Source of the DNA: Pseudomonas sp.
GTDB taxonomy: Bacteria; Pseudomonadota; Gammaproteobacteria; Pseudomonadales; Pseudomonadaceae
Length of the DNA stretch: 64,000 bases
Assembly: GCF_030698175.1 (NCBI RefSeq)
Contig: NZ_JAUYNT010000042.1
Location: 31,892 to 95,891, forward strand
Direction of reading: 5' to 3'
Below the pieces are notes generated by a model. The model was not told where the DNA came from. It was given only the letters and a program-made list of their open reading frames with translations, and searched no databases. Position numbers and translations under genes: made by a program. This document shows positions 53,373 through 62,644 of the stretch, in pieces (the stretch's first letter is position 1; each line of letters opens with the position of its first letter).

Positions 53373-53416
53373 CTGGCCCGCCGTTGATGCACGAGCAGCC
53401 TGCTGGGGCTGCTAGG

Positions 53417-53430
53417 CTGATGTAAATCAA
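53417..53430 (+). promoter_or_regulatory. Anr/Fnr-type box upstream of the universal stress protein
   Basis: CTGAT-GTAA-ATCAA matches the TTGAT-N4-ATCAA consensus except for the first base. It ends 59 bp before the stress protein start, a usual place for an activated promoter. Oxygen-limitation control is the natural reading, since Anr-controlled universal stress proteins are known in Pseudomonas. Confidence 0.72.
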
Positions 53431-53489
53431 GCGTCATCTGCGCCGCTTGAATTGCAATAGCCCGACCAACCAAGCCGAGGTGAACGGCC

Positions 53490-54419
53490 ATGAACCTGCG
53501 CCAGTTACTGGTAGTCATTGATCCATCGCTGCCGAGCCAACCCGCACTGCAGCGTGCGCAATGGCTGTCCCGCGCCACGGGTGCAAAAATCGAACTGCTG
53601 CTGTGCGAATACAACTCGGCCCTCGAACACAGCGTCTTGTTTGACCAAGAAACCTTGACCAAGGGCCGCAGCAGCCTGCTGGAGAAACTCCAGGCCGACC
53701 TTGAAGCCACCGCGCAACCGCTGCGCGAGCAAGGTCTGCACGTCAGCGTGCAAGTGCGCTGGGGCAAACGCACCGAGCAGCTGATTTTGCAGCGGGTCAC
53801 CGAGCTGCAACCCGACCTGGTGTTCAAATCCAGCCATCACCACGGCCCACTCAAACGCCTGCTGTTTGGCAACAGCAGCTGGCAACTACTGCGTGATTGC
53901 CCTGCACCGCTGTGGCTGGTGCAGCACGGCGACTGGCAGAGCCGCAGCCTGTGCGCGGCGCTCGATCCACTGCACAGCGCCGACAAACCGGCGGTCCTCG
54001 ACCAGCAACTGATAGCGGCGGCCAAACTGCTCAGCACCGCCCTGGAGATGCCCGCCCGCTACCTGCACTGCTACCCGCCGCTGCCGCCGTCACTGTTATT
54101 CGATACCCAGCTGATTAACGACTACGAGCACTACAACCTAGTCTGCGCCGAACAACACCGCACCGCGTTCGAGCAGTTGCTGCAAGCGGCCGACGTGCCC
54201 TTAAGCAGCGCCACGCTGTTGCACGGTTTCGCCGAGCAAGAGTTACCGCGCTATGTGCGCGAGCAAGGCATTGACCTACTGCTGATGGGCGCCATCAGTC
54301 GCAGCCATTTGGCCAATGCGCTGATCGGCAACACCGCCGAGCGCGTATTGGAAGCCGTTGAGTGCGATGTACTGGCGCTCAAGCCACAACCGCAAGCCGT
54401 CAACAGCGCCGTAGAATAA
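53490..54419 (+). CDS. Tandem universal stress protein
   Basis: A 309-residue protein with two Usp domains: about residues 1-150 (MNLRQLLVVIDPSLPSQPAL) and 151-305, ending GAISRSHLANALIGNTAERV. The end resembles the GxxG...ATP-binding loop of UspA-type domains, but with weaker conservation. It probably helps survival under low oxygen or energy starvation; the upstream Anr-like box supports that. Family members can bind ATP. Confidence 0.88.
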   Translation: MNLRQLLVVIDPSLPSQPALQRAQWLSRATGAKIELLLCEYNSALEHSVLFDQETLTKGRSSLLEKLQADLEATAQPLREQGLHVSVQVRWGKRTEQLILQRVTELQPDLVFKSSHHHGPLKRLLFGNSSWQLLRDCPAPLWLVQHGDWQSRSLCAALDPLHSADKPAVLDQQLIAAAKLLSTALEMPARYLHCYPPLPPSLLFDTQLINDYEHYNLVCAEQHRTAFEQLLQAADVPLSSATLLHGFAEQELPRYVREQGIDLLLMGAISRSHLANALIGNTAERVLEAVECDVLALKPQPQAVNSAVE

Positions 54420-54494
54420 GTAGTGCCGGACAAAAATGACTACATACTCCGGGCGTAGTAGCCTCGCATTCTGTCTGAACTATGGAGCCTGCGC

Positions 54495-55946
54495 ATGACC
54501 TCCCGCCGCACCAAAATTGTCGCCACGCTGGGCCCTGCCAGCAACTCTCCAGAAGTGCTGGAACAACTGATTCTGGCCGGCATGGATGTCGCCCGGCTGA
54601 ACTTCTCCCACGGCAGCCCGGCCGAACATAAAGCCCGCGCCCTGCTGGTGCGTGAGATTGCCGCCAAGCACGGGCGCTTCGTCGCCCTGCTCGGCGACCT
54701 GCAAGGGCCGAAGATCCGCATCGCCAAATTCACCAACAAGCGCATCGAGCTGAAAGCCTGCGACATGTTTCGCTTTTCCATCAGCCACCCACGCGAAGCC
54801 GGCACCCAGGACGTGGTCTGCATCGACTACCCGGACCTGATCACCGACTGCAAGGCCGGCGACGAGTTGTTGCTGGATGACGGGCGCGTCGAAATGCGCG
54901 TCGAGTCGGTGACCGCCGATGAGCTGCACTGCCGCGTGCTGATCGGCGGCCCGCTGTCCGACCACAAAGGCATCAACCGCCGTGGCGGTGGCCTGACCGC
55001 GCCGGCGCTGACCGACAAGGACCGCGCCGACATCATCTTGGCCACCGAGATGGAGCTGGACTACCTGGCCGTATCCTTCCCGCGTAACGCCGACGACATG
55101 CACGAAGCCCGGCGCCTGCGCGACGCCGCCGGCGGTACGGCCTGGCTGATTGCCAAGATCGAGCGCGCGGAAGCTGTGGCCGACGACGAAACCCTCGATG
55201 GCCTAATTCGCGCCAGTGATGGCGTGATGGTTGCCCGTGGCGATTTGGCGGTGGAAATCGGCGACGCCGAACTGGTCGGCATCCAGAAGAAAATCATCGC
55301 CCACGCACGGCATCTGAACAAGGTGGTGATCACCGCCACCCAGATGATGGAGTCGATGATCAGCAGCCCGATGCCGACCCGCGCCGAAGTCTCGGATGTG
55401 GCCAATGCGGCGTTCGACTACACCGATGCGGTGATGCTCTCGGCCGAGAGCGCCGCCGGCGCCTACCCGGTGGAAGCGGTCAAGGCCATGGCCCGCGTGT
55501 GCCTGGGTGCGGAAAAGCACCCGATCAACAAAGTCTCGCGCCACCGACTGGAACAAAGCTTCGAGCGTTGCGACGAAAGCATCGCCCTGGCCGCCATGTA
55601 CACCGCCAACCACTTCCCCGGCGTGAAGGCGATCATCTGTCTGACCGAAAGCGGCTACACGCCGCTGATCATGTCGCGCATCCGCTCCTCGATGCCGATT
55701 TTCGCCTTCTCCCCGCACCGCGAAACCCAGGCACGCGTCGCCTTGTTCCGCGGCGTCGAGACAGTCCCCTTCGACCCCTCGACCTTAGCGGCCGATAAAG
55801 TCAGCCAGGCCGCAGTGGATGAGCTGCTTAAGCGCGGCGCAGTGCAGCAAGGCGACTGGGTGATTTTGACCAAAGGCGACAGCTACCACACCATCGGCGG
55901 CAGCAATACCATGAAGATCCTGCATGTCGGCGATCCCCTGGCCTAA
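54495..55946 (+). CDS. pykA: Pyruvate kinase
   Basis: A 483-residue enzyme starting MTSRRTKIVATLGPASNSPE. Substrate and metal motifs are MDVARLNFSHGSPAEH, LGDLQGPKIRI, WLIAKIERAEAVADDE (catalytic Lys) and VMVARGDLAVEIGDAELVGI, plus ATQMMESMISSPMPTRAEVS. It converts phosphoenolpyruvate and ADP to pyruvate and ATP. Length matches PykA of Pseudomonas. GGAG precedes the ATG. Confidence 0.96.
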   Translation: MTSRRTKIVATLGPASNSPEVLEQLILAGMDVARLNFSHGSPAEHKARALLVREIAAKHGRFVALLGDLQGPKIRIAKFTNKRIELKACDMFRFSISHPREAGTQDVVCIDYPDLITDCKAGDELLLDDGRVEMRVESVTADELHCRVLIGGPLSDHKGINRRGGGLTAPALTDKDRADIILATEMELDYLAVSFPRNADDMHEARRLRDAAGGTAWLIAKIERAEAVADDETLDGLIRASDGVMVARGDLAVEIGDAELVGIQKKIIAHARHLNKVVITATQMMESMISSPMPTRAEVSDVANAAFDYTDAVMLSAESAAGAYPVEAVKAMARVCLGAEKHPINKVSRHRLEQSFERCDESIALAAMYTANHFPGVKAIICLTESGYTPLIMSRIRSSMPIFAFSPHRETQARVALFRGVETVPFDPSTLAADKVSQAAVDELLKRGAVQQGDWVILTKGDSYHTIGGSNTMKILHVGDPLA

Positions 55947-55959
55947 ACGCTGCGGCAAA

Positions 55960-55996
55960 ACAGAAAAGCCCGCATCAGTGATGCGGGCTTTTCTGT
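55960..55996. terminator. Terminator after pykA
   Basis: ACAGAAAAGCCCGCATCA and TGATGCGGGCTTTTCTGT form a 18-bp perfect stem with a one-base loop, 14 bp past the pykA stop and just past the enoyl-CoA hydratase stop from the other side. It can serve both genes. Confidence 0.9.
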
Positions 55997-56012
55997 GAGT
56001 GCAATACAACGC

Positions 56013-56786
56013 TTACACGAACTTACTGAAATCCGGCTTACGCCGCTGCATAAAGGCCGACAAGGCTTCGGTGGCCTCGGGGGTGCGCAGGCGCTGACCG
56101 AACAGTTCGCCCTCTTCGATGATCACCCGGCGCAACTCTTCGCGCCCCGACGCTTGCATCAGGCGCTTACTGACCTCGACCGCAGACGGCGCTAATTGGC
56201 TAAAGCGCAGGGCCATCTCGCGGGCCTTGGCCAACGTCGCAGCGCCATCCTCCAGCACTGCATTGGCGATGCCCCATTCGGCCGCTTGCGCGCCGGTAAA
56301 AGACTCACCCAGCAGCAGCAACTCGGCCGCTTTGGCGTGGCCAAGCAAGCGCGGCAAGATCAGGCTGGAGCCAAACTCCGGACACAGGCCGAGGCTGACA
56401 AAGGGCATTTTCAGCTTGGCGCAGCGGCTGACATAGACCAGGTCGCAATGCAGCAGCAAGGTGGTGCCAATCCCCACGGCCGAACCCGCCACGGCGGCGA
56501 CTATGGGCTTTTTCAGCTCAAACAGCGCGCGCATAAAATGAAACACCGGGCTGTCGAGGCTGGTCGGCGGGGCCTGGAGAAAGTCCGCCACATCGTTGCC
56601 GCTGGTAAAGCACTCGGCCCCACCACTGAGCAATACCGCACGCACACTGGGCTCGGCATCGGCTGCCAGCAACGCCTCGGCCAGCTGGCTGTACATGGTG
56701 CGGGTCAGGGCGTTTTTCTTGTCCAGTCGATTGAGCCGCAGGGTCATTAGCCCGGCTTCGCGCTCAACTATTAGATGTTCAGTCAT
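56013..56786 (-). CDS. Enoyl-CoA hydratase/isomerase family protein
   Basis: A 257-residue crotonase-fold protein starting MTEHLIVEREAGLMTLRLNR. FTSGNDVADFLQ holds the first oxyanion-hole region and AAVAGSAVGIGTTLLLHCDL the second; LGLCPEFGSSLILPRLLGHA follows. It acts on enoyl-CoA thioesters in fatty acid or related breakdown; catalytic Glu positions suggest hydratase or isomerase activity. GAGAG precedes the ATG; a TTG four codons earlier is less likely. Confidence 0.9.
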   Translation of the reverse strand: MTEHLIVEREAGLMTLRLNRLDKKNALTRTMYSQLAEALLAADAEPSVRAVLLSGGAECFTSGNDVADFLQAPPTSLDSPVFHFMRALFELKKPIVAAVAGSAVGIGTTLLLHCDLVYVSRCAKLKMPFVSLGLCPEFGSSLILPRLLGHAKAAELLLLGESFTGAQAAEWGIANAVLEDGAATLAKAREMALRFSQLAPSAVEVSKRLMQASGREELRRVIIEEGELFGQRLRTPEATEALSAFMQRRKPDFSKFV

Positions 56787-56814
56787 CAGTACTCTCAAAA
56801 AAGTGCGTTCAAAA

Positions 56815-57059
56815 GGCCATGTGAAAACGTAGCGAGCGAAGGTTAGTGCGACGCCCGCTCCTGCGGGCTAGCTGCATTTCCCACATCCATGTGGGTCACA
56901 AGTCAAAACAGGCGAGGACGCGGAGTTTACGAGTTGTAAATGAGCAGTACTCGCTTCGCTCGCCCTCCGGGCCGCACTAAAGTGCGTTCAGCGGGCTAGC
57001 CCGCTGTCCGAGCCTGTTTTTAACGCCGCATAACCGAGCGCAGTAGTTTTCACACGGCC
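56815..57059. mobile_element. MITE-like palindromic element (245 bp)
   Basis: The left end GGCCATGTGAAAACGTAGCG and the right end, read inverted, GGCCGTGTGAAAACTACTGC, form imperfect terminal inverted repeats. Internal hairpins include GCCCGCTCCTGCGGGC near 56853 and AGCGGGCTAGCCCGCT near 56990. AGTGCGTTCA occurs both just outside the left end (56802-56811) and inside (about 56985). No open frame is plausible. A separate copy of the right end lies at 13552-13600. Confidence 0.65.
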
Positions 57060-57061
57060 TG

Positions 57062-58003
57062 TCAGAAGGCGCGCGGCAAAAACACATCGGCCAGCATCTG
57101 ATTGCGCGGCAGGCCGAGCAAATACAGGCGTCGAGTGAAAGCCTCGACGCTGGCAGGCGAGCCGCAGAGTAAGGCCATGGTTTGCCGCGAAACAAGCCGC
57201 AGTTCGGCCAAAGCCGCCGGCAACTCGGCCGTGTTGACTAATTGCACCTGCAAGTTGGAATGCTCTGCAGCAAGCGCTGCCAGCGGCTGGGCGAGGTAAT
57301 GCTCGGAATCATCATGGGCCAGGTGCAGCAACCGAATCGCGCCGCTATGGCCTTGACGCAAGGCTTCGCGCAGCACGCTCCACAGCGGCGCCAAACCGGT
57401 GCCGGCCGCCAGCAGCCAGAGCGGTCGGGTCTGCCATTGCGGGTCGTAATGCAAGGCCCCGCCATGCAGTTCGCCCAGGCGCAGTGGCTGGCCAGGCTGC
57501 AAGCTGCGGGCGGCATCGCTGAAAGCGCCGGTCTGGCGGCAATCGAGATGGAACTCCAGGTACTCATCGACATTCGGCACGCTGGCCAAGGAGTAAGGCC
57601 GGGCAATTCCCGTCGGTGTCCACAGCAGCACATGCTGGCCGGCCTGATAACGCAAGGGCCGCTCAGGCAGCAAACGCAGGCGCAGCACCGTGGCACTCAG
57701 CCAATCGCAACCAATCAGGCTGGCGCCAATGCCATCGGCCGCCGGATCAAACACCTGCACCGACAAATCCCCCACCACCTGGCACTGGCACGCCAAGCGC
57801 CAACCTTGCGCCCGTTGCGCGGCGGTCAAGGCCTGCGGCTGGGCATCCAGCGGTTCACCGCTGATGCAGCGCACCATGCAGCTATGGCAACTGCCGGCAC
57901 GGCAACTGTTGGGCACCTTGATGCCGGCGCCGAGCAAGTTATCGAGCAGATTAGTCTCCGCGGCAACCTTGATGCGTACAGCGCCAACGCTTAACTCAGG
58001 CAC
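57062..58003 (-). CDS. 2Fe-2S ferredoxin/flavin reductase
   Basis: A 313-residue oxidoreductase. I chose the second of two GTGs (VPELSVGAVRIKVAAETNLL), with GGGAGGG at five bases. The plant-type ferredoxin motif is CRAGSCHSCMVRCISGE with a last Cys in LACQC. FAD binding follows in ARPYSLASVPNVDEYLEFHL and nucleotide binding in LLAAGTGLAPLWSVLREALR. It should move electrons between NAD(P)H and a 2Fe-2S partner. Its start overlaps the end of the diguanylate cyclase gene by 8 bp. Confidence 0.88.
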   Translation of the reverse strand: MPELSVGAVRIKVAAETNLLDNLLGAGIKVPNSCRAGSCHSCMVRCISGEPLDAQPQALTAAQRAQGWRLACQCQVVGDLSVQVFDPAADGIGASLIGCDWLSATVLRLRLLPERPLRYQAGQHVLLWTPTGIARPYSLASVPNVDEYLEFHLDCRQTGAFSDAARSLQPGQPLRLGELHGGALHYDPQWQTRPLWLLAAGTGLAPLWSVLREALRQGHSGAIRLLHLAHDDSEHYLAQPLAALAAEHSNLQVQLVNTAELPAALAELRLVSRQTMALLCGSPASVEAFTRRLYLLGLPRNQMLADVFLPRAF

Positions 58004-59123
58004 CACTGCCCTCCCACGCGGCAGCGCAACGATTGCGGCCATCGCGTTTAGCCCGGTACAGCGCCTGATCGGCGCGCAGCAACGCCTCATCCAGCGCATC
58101 GGTCGAGCTAAGCAAGGTCATCCCGGCCGACAGGCTGATACCGCTAACCAGCACACCAACCGGTTCAGACTGGGCAAAGGCTTCGCGCAGGCGCTCGCAG
58201 CAGGCGCTGAACTGGTCGACATCGGTATTGGGCAACAACAACACGAACTCCTCACCACCATAACGGGCGAGGATATCGCCATCACGCAAACAGGACTGCG
58301 CGACGGCGGCAAAGGTCTGCAATACCCGATCACCGACCGCATGGCCGTAGGTATCGTTGATGCGTTTGAAGTGATCCAGATCGATCAATGCCAAGCCATG
58401 CTGCTGACCCGCCGCCAGTGCGGCCAACTCACGCCCCGCCACCAGCATAAAATGCCGGCGGTTAAACAAGCCGGTGAGTTCGTCGGTGGCGGCCTGGGCT
58501 TCCAGTTGGCGCATCATGCCGCGCAAGGTGTCTTGATGGGCCTGCAAGGCGAAGCGGCGATTACGCATGATTTGGCTCAGGCCCTGGATGTAATTGGCAA
58601 ACAGATACAACCAGCTCAGCACAAAAAACAGCGCTATCACCTGCAGCAGCGCCAGCGCCGGATCGGCCAACTGCTGCTGATAGGCCTCCCACAGGTTAAG
58701 CCCGGCAAAGCTGCAAAAAGCAAAGGCCGCGCAGCGGGCAAACACCTGAGACTTGAGCTGGAAAACGCCAAACAACAACACCAGCACATACATCATCAGC
58801 AAGGTGCCGCGGCCATTGCCCATGTAGGCGAGCAAATAGGTCAACCAACACAGCGCCAGCACCACCTGTTGCGCCGTCAAGCTAGGGTCACGCAACCTGA
58901 GGTTATAGCCGCTGCGCAGCACGGCAAAAATCCCCAACTGGCTGAGCAGCGCCAACGCGGTGCTGATCAGCGCGATCGACAGTGGCGCGTGATACACCTC
59001 AAACAGCACCGCCAGCCAAAACAGCACCAGCGTCAACGCATAGGTGGCCAATGCCATGCCAAAGCGTTTGAGCAGCAGCTGTTGCAAAGCCTGCGAGGTG
59101 AACTGTCGACTGCTGGCGCTCAT
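57996..59123 (-). CDS. Membrane diguanylate cyclase (SadC-like position, GGEEF)
   Basis: A 375-residue protein starting MSASSRQFTSQALQQLLLKR. Five or six membrane helices cover about residues 25-195, then a GGDEF domain with signature ARYGGEEFVLLLPN and an RxxD inhibitory site (RDGD) five residues before it. It should make cyclic di-GMP. It sits between ferredoxin reductase and fumarase, the place I recall for sadC in P. aeruginosa, though this protein seems shorter. The ATG at 59123 is preferred over a TTG eight codons upstream. Confidence 0.87.
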   Translation of the reverse strand: MSASSRQFTSQALQQLLLKRFGMALATYALTLVLFWLAVLFEVYHAPLSIALISTALALLSQLGIFAVLRSGYNLRLRDPSLTAQQVVLALCWLTYLLAYMGNGRGTLLMMYVLVLLFGVFQLKSQVFARCAAFAFCSFAGLNLWEAYQQQLADPALALLQVIALFFVLSWLYLFANYIQGLSQIMRNRRFALQAHQDTLRGMMRQLEAQAATDELTGLFNRRHFMLVAGRELAALAAGQQHGLALIDLDHFKRINDTYGHAVGDRVLQTFAAVAQSCLRDGDILARYGGEEFVLLLPNTDVDQFSACCERLREAFAQSEPVGVLVSGISLSAGMTLLSSTDALDEALLRADQALYRAKRDGRNRCAAAWEGSGA

Positions 59124-59395
59124 GGAGGGTCCGTTCCATATGGGCAATTAGCCAGCACTCTACGCCGGCGGCCAGCAAAATCCCAGCCCGCCACAAGGCT
59201 GGTTCAGCCAGGTCTAACAGGCTGGATGAAAACCGCGCGCAGCCTCCTTCACCTAGACGCCTGAGGGTGCGCCGCCAGCGGCTGGCACGTTATACTGCCG
59301 CGCTTGTTTAGCCGAGCTTGTAACCTTAAAAGCGCGCCGGGTCGTGGTCTGGCGCACCTTTTGATAGTGCCGTTGATAAAGAGGAGCGCACCACC

Positions 59396-60919
59396 ATGAC
59401 CGTGATCAAACAGGACGACCTGATTCAGAGCGTCGCCGACGCCCTGCAGTTTATTTCTTACTACCACCCGCTAGATTTCATTCAAGCCATGCACCAGGCC
59501 TATCTGCGTGAAGAGTCGCCGGCGGCCCGTGATTCCATGGCGCAGATTCTGATCAACTCGCGCATGTGCGCCACCGGCCACCGGCCGATCTGCCAAGACA
59601 CCGGCATCGTCACCATCTTCGTCCGCGTCGGCATGGACGTGCGCTGGGACGGCGCCACCATGAGCGTCGACGACATGCTCAACGAAGGCGTACGCCGCGC
59701 CTACAACCTGCCGGAAAACATCCTACGCGCCTCGATCCTGGCCGACCCAGCCGGTGCGCGTAAGAACACCAAGGACAACACCCCGGCCGTCATCCACTAC
59801 TCGCTAGTGCCCGGTGACAAGCTGGAAGTGGACGTCGCGGCCAAAGGCGGCGGCTCCGAGAACAAATCGAAGATGGCGATGCTCAACCCGTCCGACTCGA
59901 TCATCGACTGGGTCCTCAAGACCGTGCCGGAAATGGGCGCCGGCTGGTGCCCGCCAGGCATGCTCGGCATCGGCATCGGCGGCACTGCCGAGAAAGCCGC
60001 GCTAATGGCCAAGGAAGTGTTGATGGACTCCATCGACATCCACGAACTGAAAGCCCGTGGCCCGCAAAACAAGATCGAAGAGATGCGTCTGGAGCTGTTC
60101 GACAAGGTCAACCAGCTGGGCATCGGCGCCCAGGGCCTGGGTGGCCTGACCACCGTGCTCGACGTGAAGATCATGGACTACCCGACCCACGCCGCCAGCC
60201 TGCCGGTGTGCATGATCCCCAACTGCGCCGCCACCCGTCACGCCCACTTCGTGCTGGACGGCAGCGGCCCGGCCGAACTGGAAGCGCCGGACCTGGACGC
60301 CTACCCGCAAATCGTCTGGGAAGCCGGCCCGAGCGCCCGCCGCGTCAACCTGGATACCCTGACCCCGGAAGACGTGCAGAGCTGGCAGCCGGGCGAAACC
60401 GTGCTGCTCAACGGCAAGATGCTCACCGGCCGCGATGCCGCGCACAAGCGCATGGTCGAGATGCTCAACCGTGGCGAGACGCTGCCGTTCGACCTCAAGG
60501 GCCGCTTTATCTACTACGTCGGCCCGGTCGATCCGGTACGTGACGAAGTGGTTGGCCCGGCCGGCCCGACCACCGCCACGCGGATGGACAAGTTCACCCG
60601 GCAGATTCTGGAAAGCACCGGTCTCTTGGGCATGATCGGCAAATCCGAGCGCGGCCCGATTGCCATCGAAGCGATCAAGGACAACAAGGCCGTCTACCTG
60701 ATGGCCGTCGGCGGCGCCGCTTACCTGGTGGCCCAGGCGATCAAGAAATCCCGCGTGGTGGCCTTTGCCGAACTGGGCATGGAAGCCATCTACGAGTTCG
60801 AGGTGAAAGACATGCCCGTGACTGTCGCCGTCGATACCAAAGGCGAGTCGGTACACATCACCGGCCCGGCAATCTGGCAGAAGAAAATCCACGACAGCCT
60901 GGCTGTCGAAATCAAGTAA
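59396..60919 (+). CDS. fumA: Fumarate hydratase, class I (iron-sulfur)
   Basis: A 507-residue enzyme starting MTVIKQDDLIQSVADALQFI after GAGGAG. Cluster cysteines include C66 in RPICQDTGIVTIF and the pair in VCMIPNCAATRHAHF. PGMLGIGIGGTAEKAALMAK is a family block, and YYVGPVDPVRDEVVGPAGPT belongs to the C-terminal domain. It hydrates fumarate to malate in the TCA cycle. The oxygen-sensitive [4Fe-4S] type, in one chain. The symbol could also be fumB. Confidence 0.94.
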   Translation: MTVIKQDDLIQSVADALQFISYYHPLDFIQAMHQAYLREESPAARDSMAQILINSRMCATGHRPICQDTGIVTIFVRVGMDVRWDGATMSVDDMLNEGVRRAYNLPENILRASILADPAGARKNTKDNTPAVIHYSLVPGDKLEVDVAAKGGGSENKSKMAMLNPSDSIIDWVLKTVPEMGAGWCPPGMLGIGIGGTAEKAALMAKEVLMDSIDIHELKARGPQNKIEEMRLELFDKVNQLGIGAQGLGGLTTVLDVKIMDYPTHAASLPVCMIPNCAATRHAHFVLDGSGPAELEAPDLDAYPQIVWEAGPSARRVNLDTLTPEDVQSWQPGETVLLNGKMLTGRDAAHKRMVEMLNRGETLPFDLKGRFIYYVGPVDPVRDEVVGPAGPTTATRMDKFTRQILESTGLLGMIGKSERGPIAIEAIKDNKAVYLMAVGGAAYLVAQAIKKSRVVAFAELGMEAIYEFEVKDMPVTVAVDTKGESVHITGPAIWQKKIHDSLAVEIK

Positions 60920-60934
60920 CCACTGCTGCAAACC

Positions 60935-60965
60935 CAACAAACCCGGCCAAGTTCCGGGTTTGTTG
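60935..60965 (+). terminator. Terminator after fumarase
   Basis: CAACAAACCCGG and CCGGGTTTGTTG form a 12-bp stem with a short loop, 15 bp after the stop. The T content downstream is modest (CTTTAG). Confidence 0.7.
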
Positions 60966-61264
60966 CTTTAGCGACAGGAAAAACACTACACCAATGCCCC
61001 CACCGATGACCGTGAGTCACCCAGAAAGCTGGCCCGGCTTACCTACCATCCATCTCACTAACCGGCGCCGAGTGAACTCCGCACGCTCGTCAAGTGTCTG
61101 TCTGCTGTCGGCCCACCGGATGGACTGCATGGCCATTTGCCCATTGGGCAGCTCTGCGGCAGCACTCCACCCTGATCGCGCATCTGTCTACGGCAATTCG
61201 CCTGGCCGGCTTTTATCGCACCCGCTTACAGGGTTTCGTTCAATCGCCAAGTGAAGATTGCCCC
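60966..61264. other. Intergenic region upstream of the SH3-domain gene
   Basis: About 300 bases with no gene I can support. Plus-strand frames at 60994-61254 and from 61094 run through it, but their products look like random GC-rich coding. It must hold the promoter of the gene at 61265; no clear -35/-10 pair or repeat was seen. Confidence 0.45.
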
Positions 61265-61918
61265 ATGTCCCTATCCCGTCATTTCTCTTCCAGTTTGACC
61301 TCCCTGCCAAGCCTCACCTTAGCGGCTTGCTTGCTGGCAAGTGTTACCGCGCAAGCTGACGAAACTGCCAGCACGACTCGCTGGGTCAGTGACAGCCTGA
61401 ATACCCAGGTGCGCAGTGGCCCAACCGACGGCTACCGCATCGTCGGCACGCTGATCTCCGGGCAGAAGGTCACGCTACTGCGCACCGATGGGGATTACAG
61501 CCAGGTCCGTGGCGAAAGCGGTAACGCGGTGTGGATTGCCAACCGTGATTTACAAGAGGTACCCGGCCAGACCGAGCGCATGCCGCAGCTGGAGCAGAAA
61601 GTAGCTGAGCTGGGTGCCGAATTGAATGGTATCAACGACACCTGGAATACCCGCGTGCAAGGCATGCAGGAAACGCTGGAGTCGCGCAAAACACTGATCG
61701 ACGAATTGCAGACCGCGCGCACGGCGCTGGACAGCGAACTGACCCAGGCCAATTCCGAATTACGCGAACTGCAATCGCAACTGGGCGAGGAAAACCAGCA
61801 CGTGCTGATGCGCTACATGACTTACGGCGCTGTCATCGCGGGTGCTGGCCTAGCCGCCGGACTGATCCTGCCAACCATGCTACGGGTGCGGCGCAAGCGT
61901 AATGATGGGTGGGTTTGA
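61265..61918 (+). CDS. TIGR04211-family SH3-domain membrane protein
   Basis: A 217-residue protein starting MSLSRHFSSSLTSLPSLTLA, with a signal peptide ending near AQADET. An SH3-type domain follows (WVSDSLNTQVRSGPTDGYRI, then VGTLISGQKVTLLRTDGDYS), then a coiled coil (about residues 105-180) and a C-terminal membrane anchor (YGAVIAGAGLAAGLILPTML, then RVRRKR). It lies in the periplasm, anchored from the C-terminus. Function not known. The ATG at 61265 has only a weak GAAG upstream. Confidence 0.85.
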   Translation: MSLSRHFSSSLTSLPSLTLAACLLASVTAQADETASTTRWVSDSLNTQVRSGPTDGYRIVGTLISGQKVTLLRTDGDYSQVRGESGNAVWIANRDLQEVPGQTERMPQLEQKVAELGAELNGINDTWNTRVQGMQETLESRKTLIDELQTARTALDSELTQANSELRELQSQLGEENQHVLMRYMTYGAVIAGAGLAAGLILPTMLRVRRKRNDGWV

Positions 61919-62142
61919 TGATCTGCACAGCCGTTTACGCGGATACACAGGCTCTCCCGACAGATCCCTGAGACCACCGCCTATAGGGCATCGTCGGCCA
62001 GCCCAAGCACAGTACCGGCGATGTGGAGCAAGTAGATCCACGACTTGAATCGCCCTAGTTTCGTAGGCATGCCTGAGGGTCGACTCTTGGCTGACTGCAC
62101 TGCATCAACATCGGCTAATTCTGCTCAGAACCCGCCCCTCTC

Positions 62143-62484
62143 TCATTCATCCCGCGTCAGCACTTCCAGTAGTTCGACCTCGAAGATCAAGTTGGAATGC
62201 GGTTTGATATGGGCACCAAACTCACGTTCGCCGTAGCCCAGATGCGAGGGCACGAACAGTTTGCGCTTGCCGCCCACTCGCATACCCAGCATGCCGATGT
62301 CCCAGCCCTTGATCACCCGGCCGCTGCCAATCACACACTGAAAGGGTTTACCGCGCGCGTAGGACGAGTCGAACGTGCTGCCATCTTCGAGAGTTCCATT
62401 GTAGTGGGTGGTAATCAGCGCACCTTTGACCACTTCCTTGCCGTCACCCAACTGAATATCTTCAATCACCAATTCGTTGCTCAT
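62143..62484 (-). CDS. FKBP-type peptidyl-prolyl cis-trans isomerase
   Basis: A 113-residue protein starting MSNELVIEDIQLGDGKEVVK. Single FKBP domain: THYNGTLEDGSTFDSSYARG, FQCVIGSGRVIKGWDIGMLG, and KRKLFVPSHLGYGEREFG, with catalytic aromatic and Asp residues kept. It speeds proline isomerisation in the cytoplasm; no signal peptide. GAGGTGAG precedes the ATG. Confidence 0.94.
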   Translation of the reverse strand: MSNELVIEDIQLGDGKEVVKGALITTHYNGTLEDGSTFDSSYARGKPFQCVIGSGRVIKGWDIGMLGMRVGGKRKLFVPSHLGYGEREFGAHIKPHSNLIFEVELLEVLTRDE

Positions 62485-62644
62485 CACTCACCTCATCTAG
62501 TCGCCAGGCCTGCCCGCGACCGGGCTTGCAGGAAAATCACTGAAACCTTAGCTGCAGATTTTGCACTAGCCACCTTCGCGGGTGTGCGTACGCCCCATGT
62601 TAAAGTCACGCGCTGCGCAACCCTGGCCAAGGCGACAAATAGCA

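Noticed and set aside
57690..59264. Plus-strand frame of 524 codons opposite the reductase and diguanylate cyclase
   Set aside because: Both minus-strand genes have full domain motifs. This frame is rich in Gln, His and Arg, as expected of antisense GC-rich DNA.
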